Shown here in pieces: positions 5,136 to 5,468 of a DNA stretch of 5,468 bases. The stretch's first letter is position 1, and each line of letters opens with the position of its first letter. Source of the stretch: Candidatus Aquidulcis sp. (GTDB taxonomy: Bacteria; Chloroflexota; Anaerolineae; Anaerolineales; E44-bin32); NCBI GenBank assembly GCA_020723365.1, contig DYJB01000182.1, positions 1 to 5,468 on the forward strand, in the 5' to 3' direction. The notes below the pieces were generated by a model. The model was given only the letters and a program-made list of their open reading frames with translations, had not been told where the DNA came from and ran no database searches. The position numbers and the translations under genes are program-made.

Positions 5136-5468
5136 GCGCTTCCCCGCCTTCCCAGGTAGCGCGGCACGCGCCGGCAGTACTTCCTGTAGGCCTCACCGTG
5201 CTCGCGGGTGAGGTGCTCCTCTTCCGTACGAACCATGGCATGGAAGATTGTCAGGCTGACCAGCAGCCAGCCCAGCGCCAGGGCTGAAGGCCACAGGCAC
5301 ACGACGCCGAGGATCATGGCCATGCCGAACAGCACCTGCGGGTTGCGCGTCCATCGGTACGGACCGGCTTCGAGGACGCCTTGCACCCGCAGGCCGGTCG
5401 ATCGGCGCAGCCCCAGCCAGGCCATCGATCCGAAGGACAGCAGCGCGCCGACGGCGATCAGAGCTAGC
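5132..5468 (-). CDS. Isoprenylcysteine/phospholipid methyltransferase-like membrane protein (partial)
   Basis: The C-terminal part of an integral membrane methyltransferase of the ICMT/PEMT type. The frame stays open through the right edge (LALIAVGALLSFGS precedes the Met at 5425), so the gene is cut at its 5' side and that Met is probably internal. Visible features are the end of one helix, then GPYRWTRNPQVLFG, a hydrophobic pair of helices (about MAMILGVVCLWPSALALGWL and LVSLTIFHAMV), and RTEEEHLTREHGEAYRKYCRRVPRYLG. The 'GPYRxxRNPxY' motif and the 'EExxLxxxxGxxYxxYxxxVPR' tail are the S-adenosylmethionine-binding signature of this family. Bacterial members methylate varied small or lipid substrates, so the name does not imply protein prenylation. 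Its stop overlaps the next gene's start by 4 nt. Confidence 0.88.
   Translation of the reverse strand, partial: LALIAVGALLSFGSMAWLGLRRSTGLRVQGVLEAGPYRWTRNPQVLFGMAMILGVVCLWPSALALGWLLVSLTIFHAMVRTEEEHLTREHGEAYRKYCRRVPRYLGRRGSA

Noticed and set aside
4449..5159. A 236-codon open frame on the plus strand
   Set aside because: It mirrors the toroid-repeat gene, whose QxxDGxW motifs show the minus strand is the coding one.

Overview
The window is a GC-rich (by eye), densely coded bacterial segment in which every supportable gene lies on the minus strand, so genes are read from the right edge to the left. Phylum cannot be proved from it. A heliorhodopsin, an Imm17-like small membrane protein, a DinB-like protein and an alpha/alpha-toroid (prenyltransferase-like) protein with QxxDGxW repeats together suggest a monoderm-type environmental bacterium, with Chloroflexota (Anaerolineae-like) my best guess. 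That is inference.

Layout from right to left: (1) 5132-5468, the C-terminal part of an isoprenylcysteine/phospholipid methyltransferase-like membrane protein, cut by the window edge. Its stop overlaps by ATGA with (2) 4101-5135, a toroid-repeat protein of unknown function. (3) 3453-3971, a DinB-superfamily protein. (4) a 33-nt double-palindromic repeat (3417-3449). (5) 2442-3383, an aldo/keto reductase with an intact catalytic tetrad. (6) 2108-2317, a 69-residue two-helix membrane protein resembling Imm17. (7) a 353-nt gene-free stretch (1755-2107) containing an AT-rich island and a good sigma70-type promoter. (8) 954-1754, a full-length heliorhodopsin with all key retinal-pocket residues. 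(9) a long perfect hairpin (892-927). (10) 333-758, a small helical protein of unknown function. (11) 1-316, the N-terminus of a multi-helix membrane protein, probably a sensor, cut by the left edge.

The most notable object is the heliorhodopsin. It appears to be a single-gene unit, with its own promoter, a roughly 107-nt leader, a canonical Shine-Dalgarno and a hairpin after the stop. Immediately downstream is a two-gene unit (small cytosolic protein plus putative membrane sensor, 16 nt apart). No retinal-making or carotenoid gene is visible, so the chromophore must come from elsewhere in the genome or from outside. The other genes look like ordinary accessory or housekeeping functions. I see no CRISPR array, RNA gene, insertion sequence or phage module.
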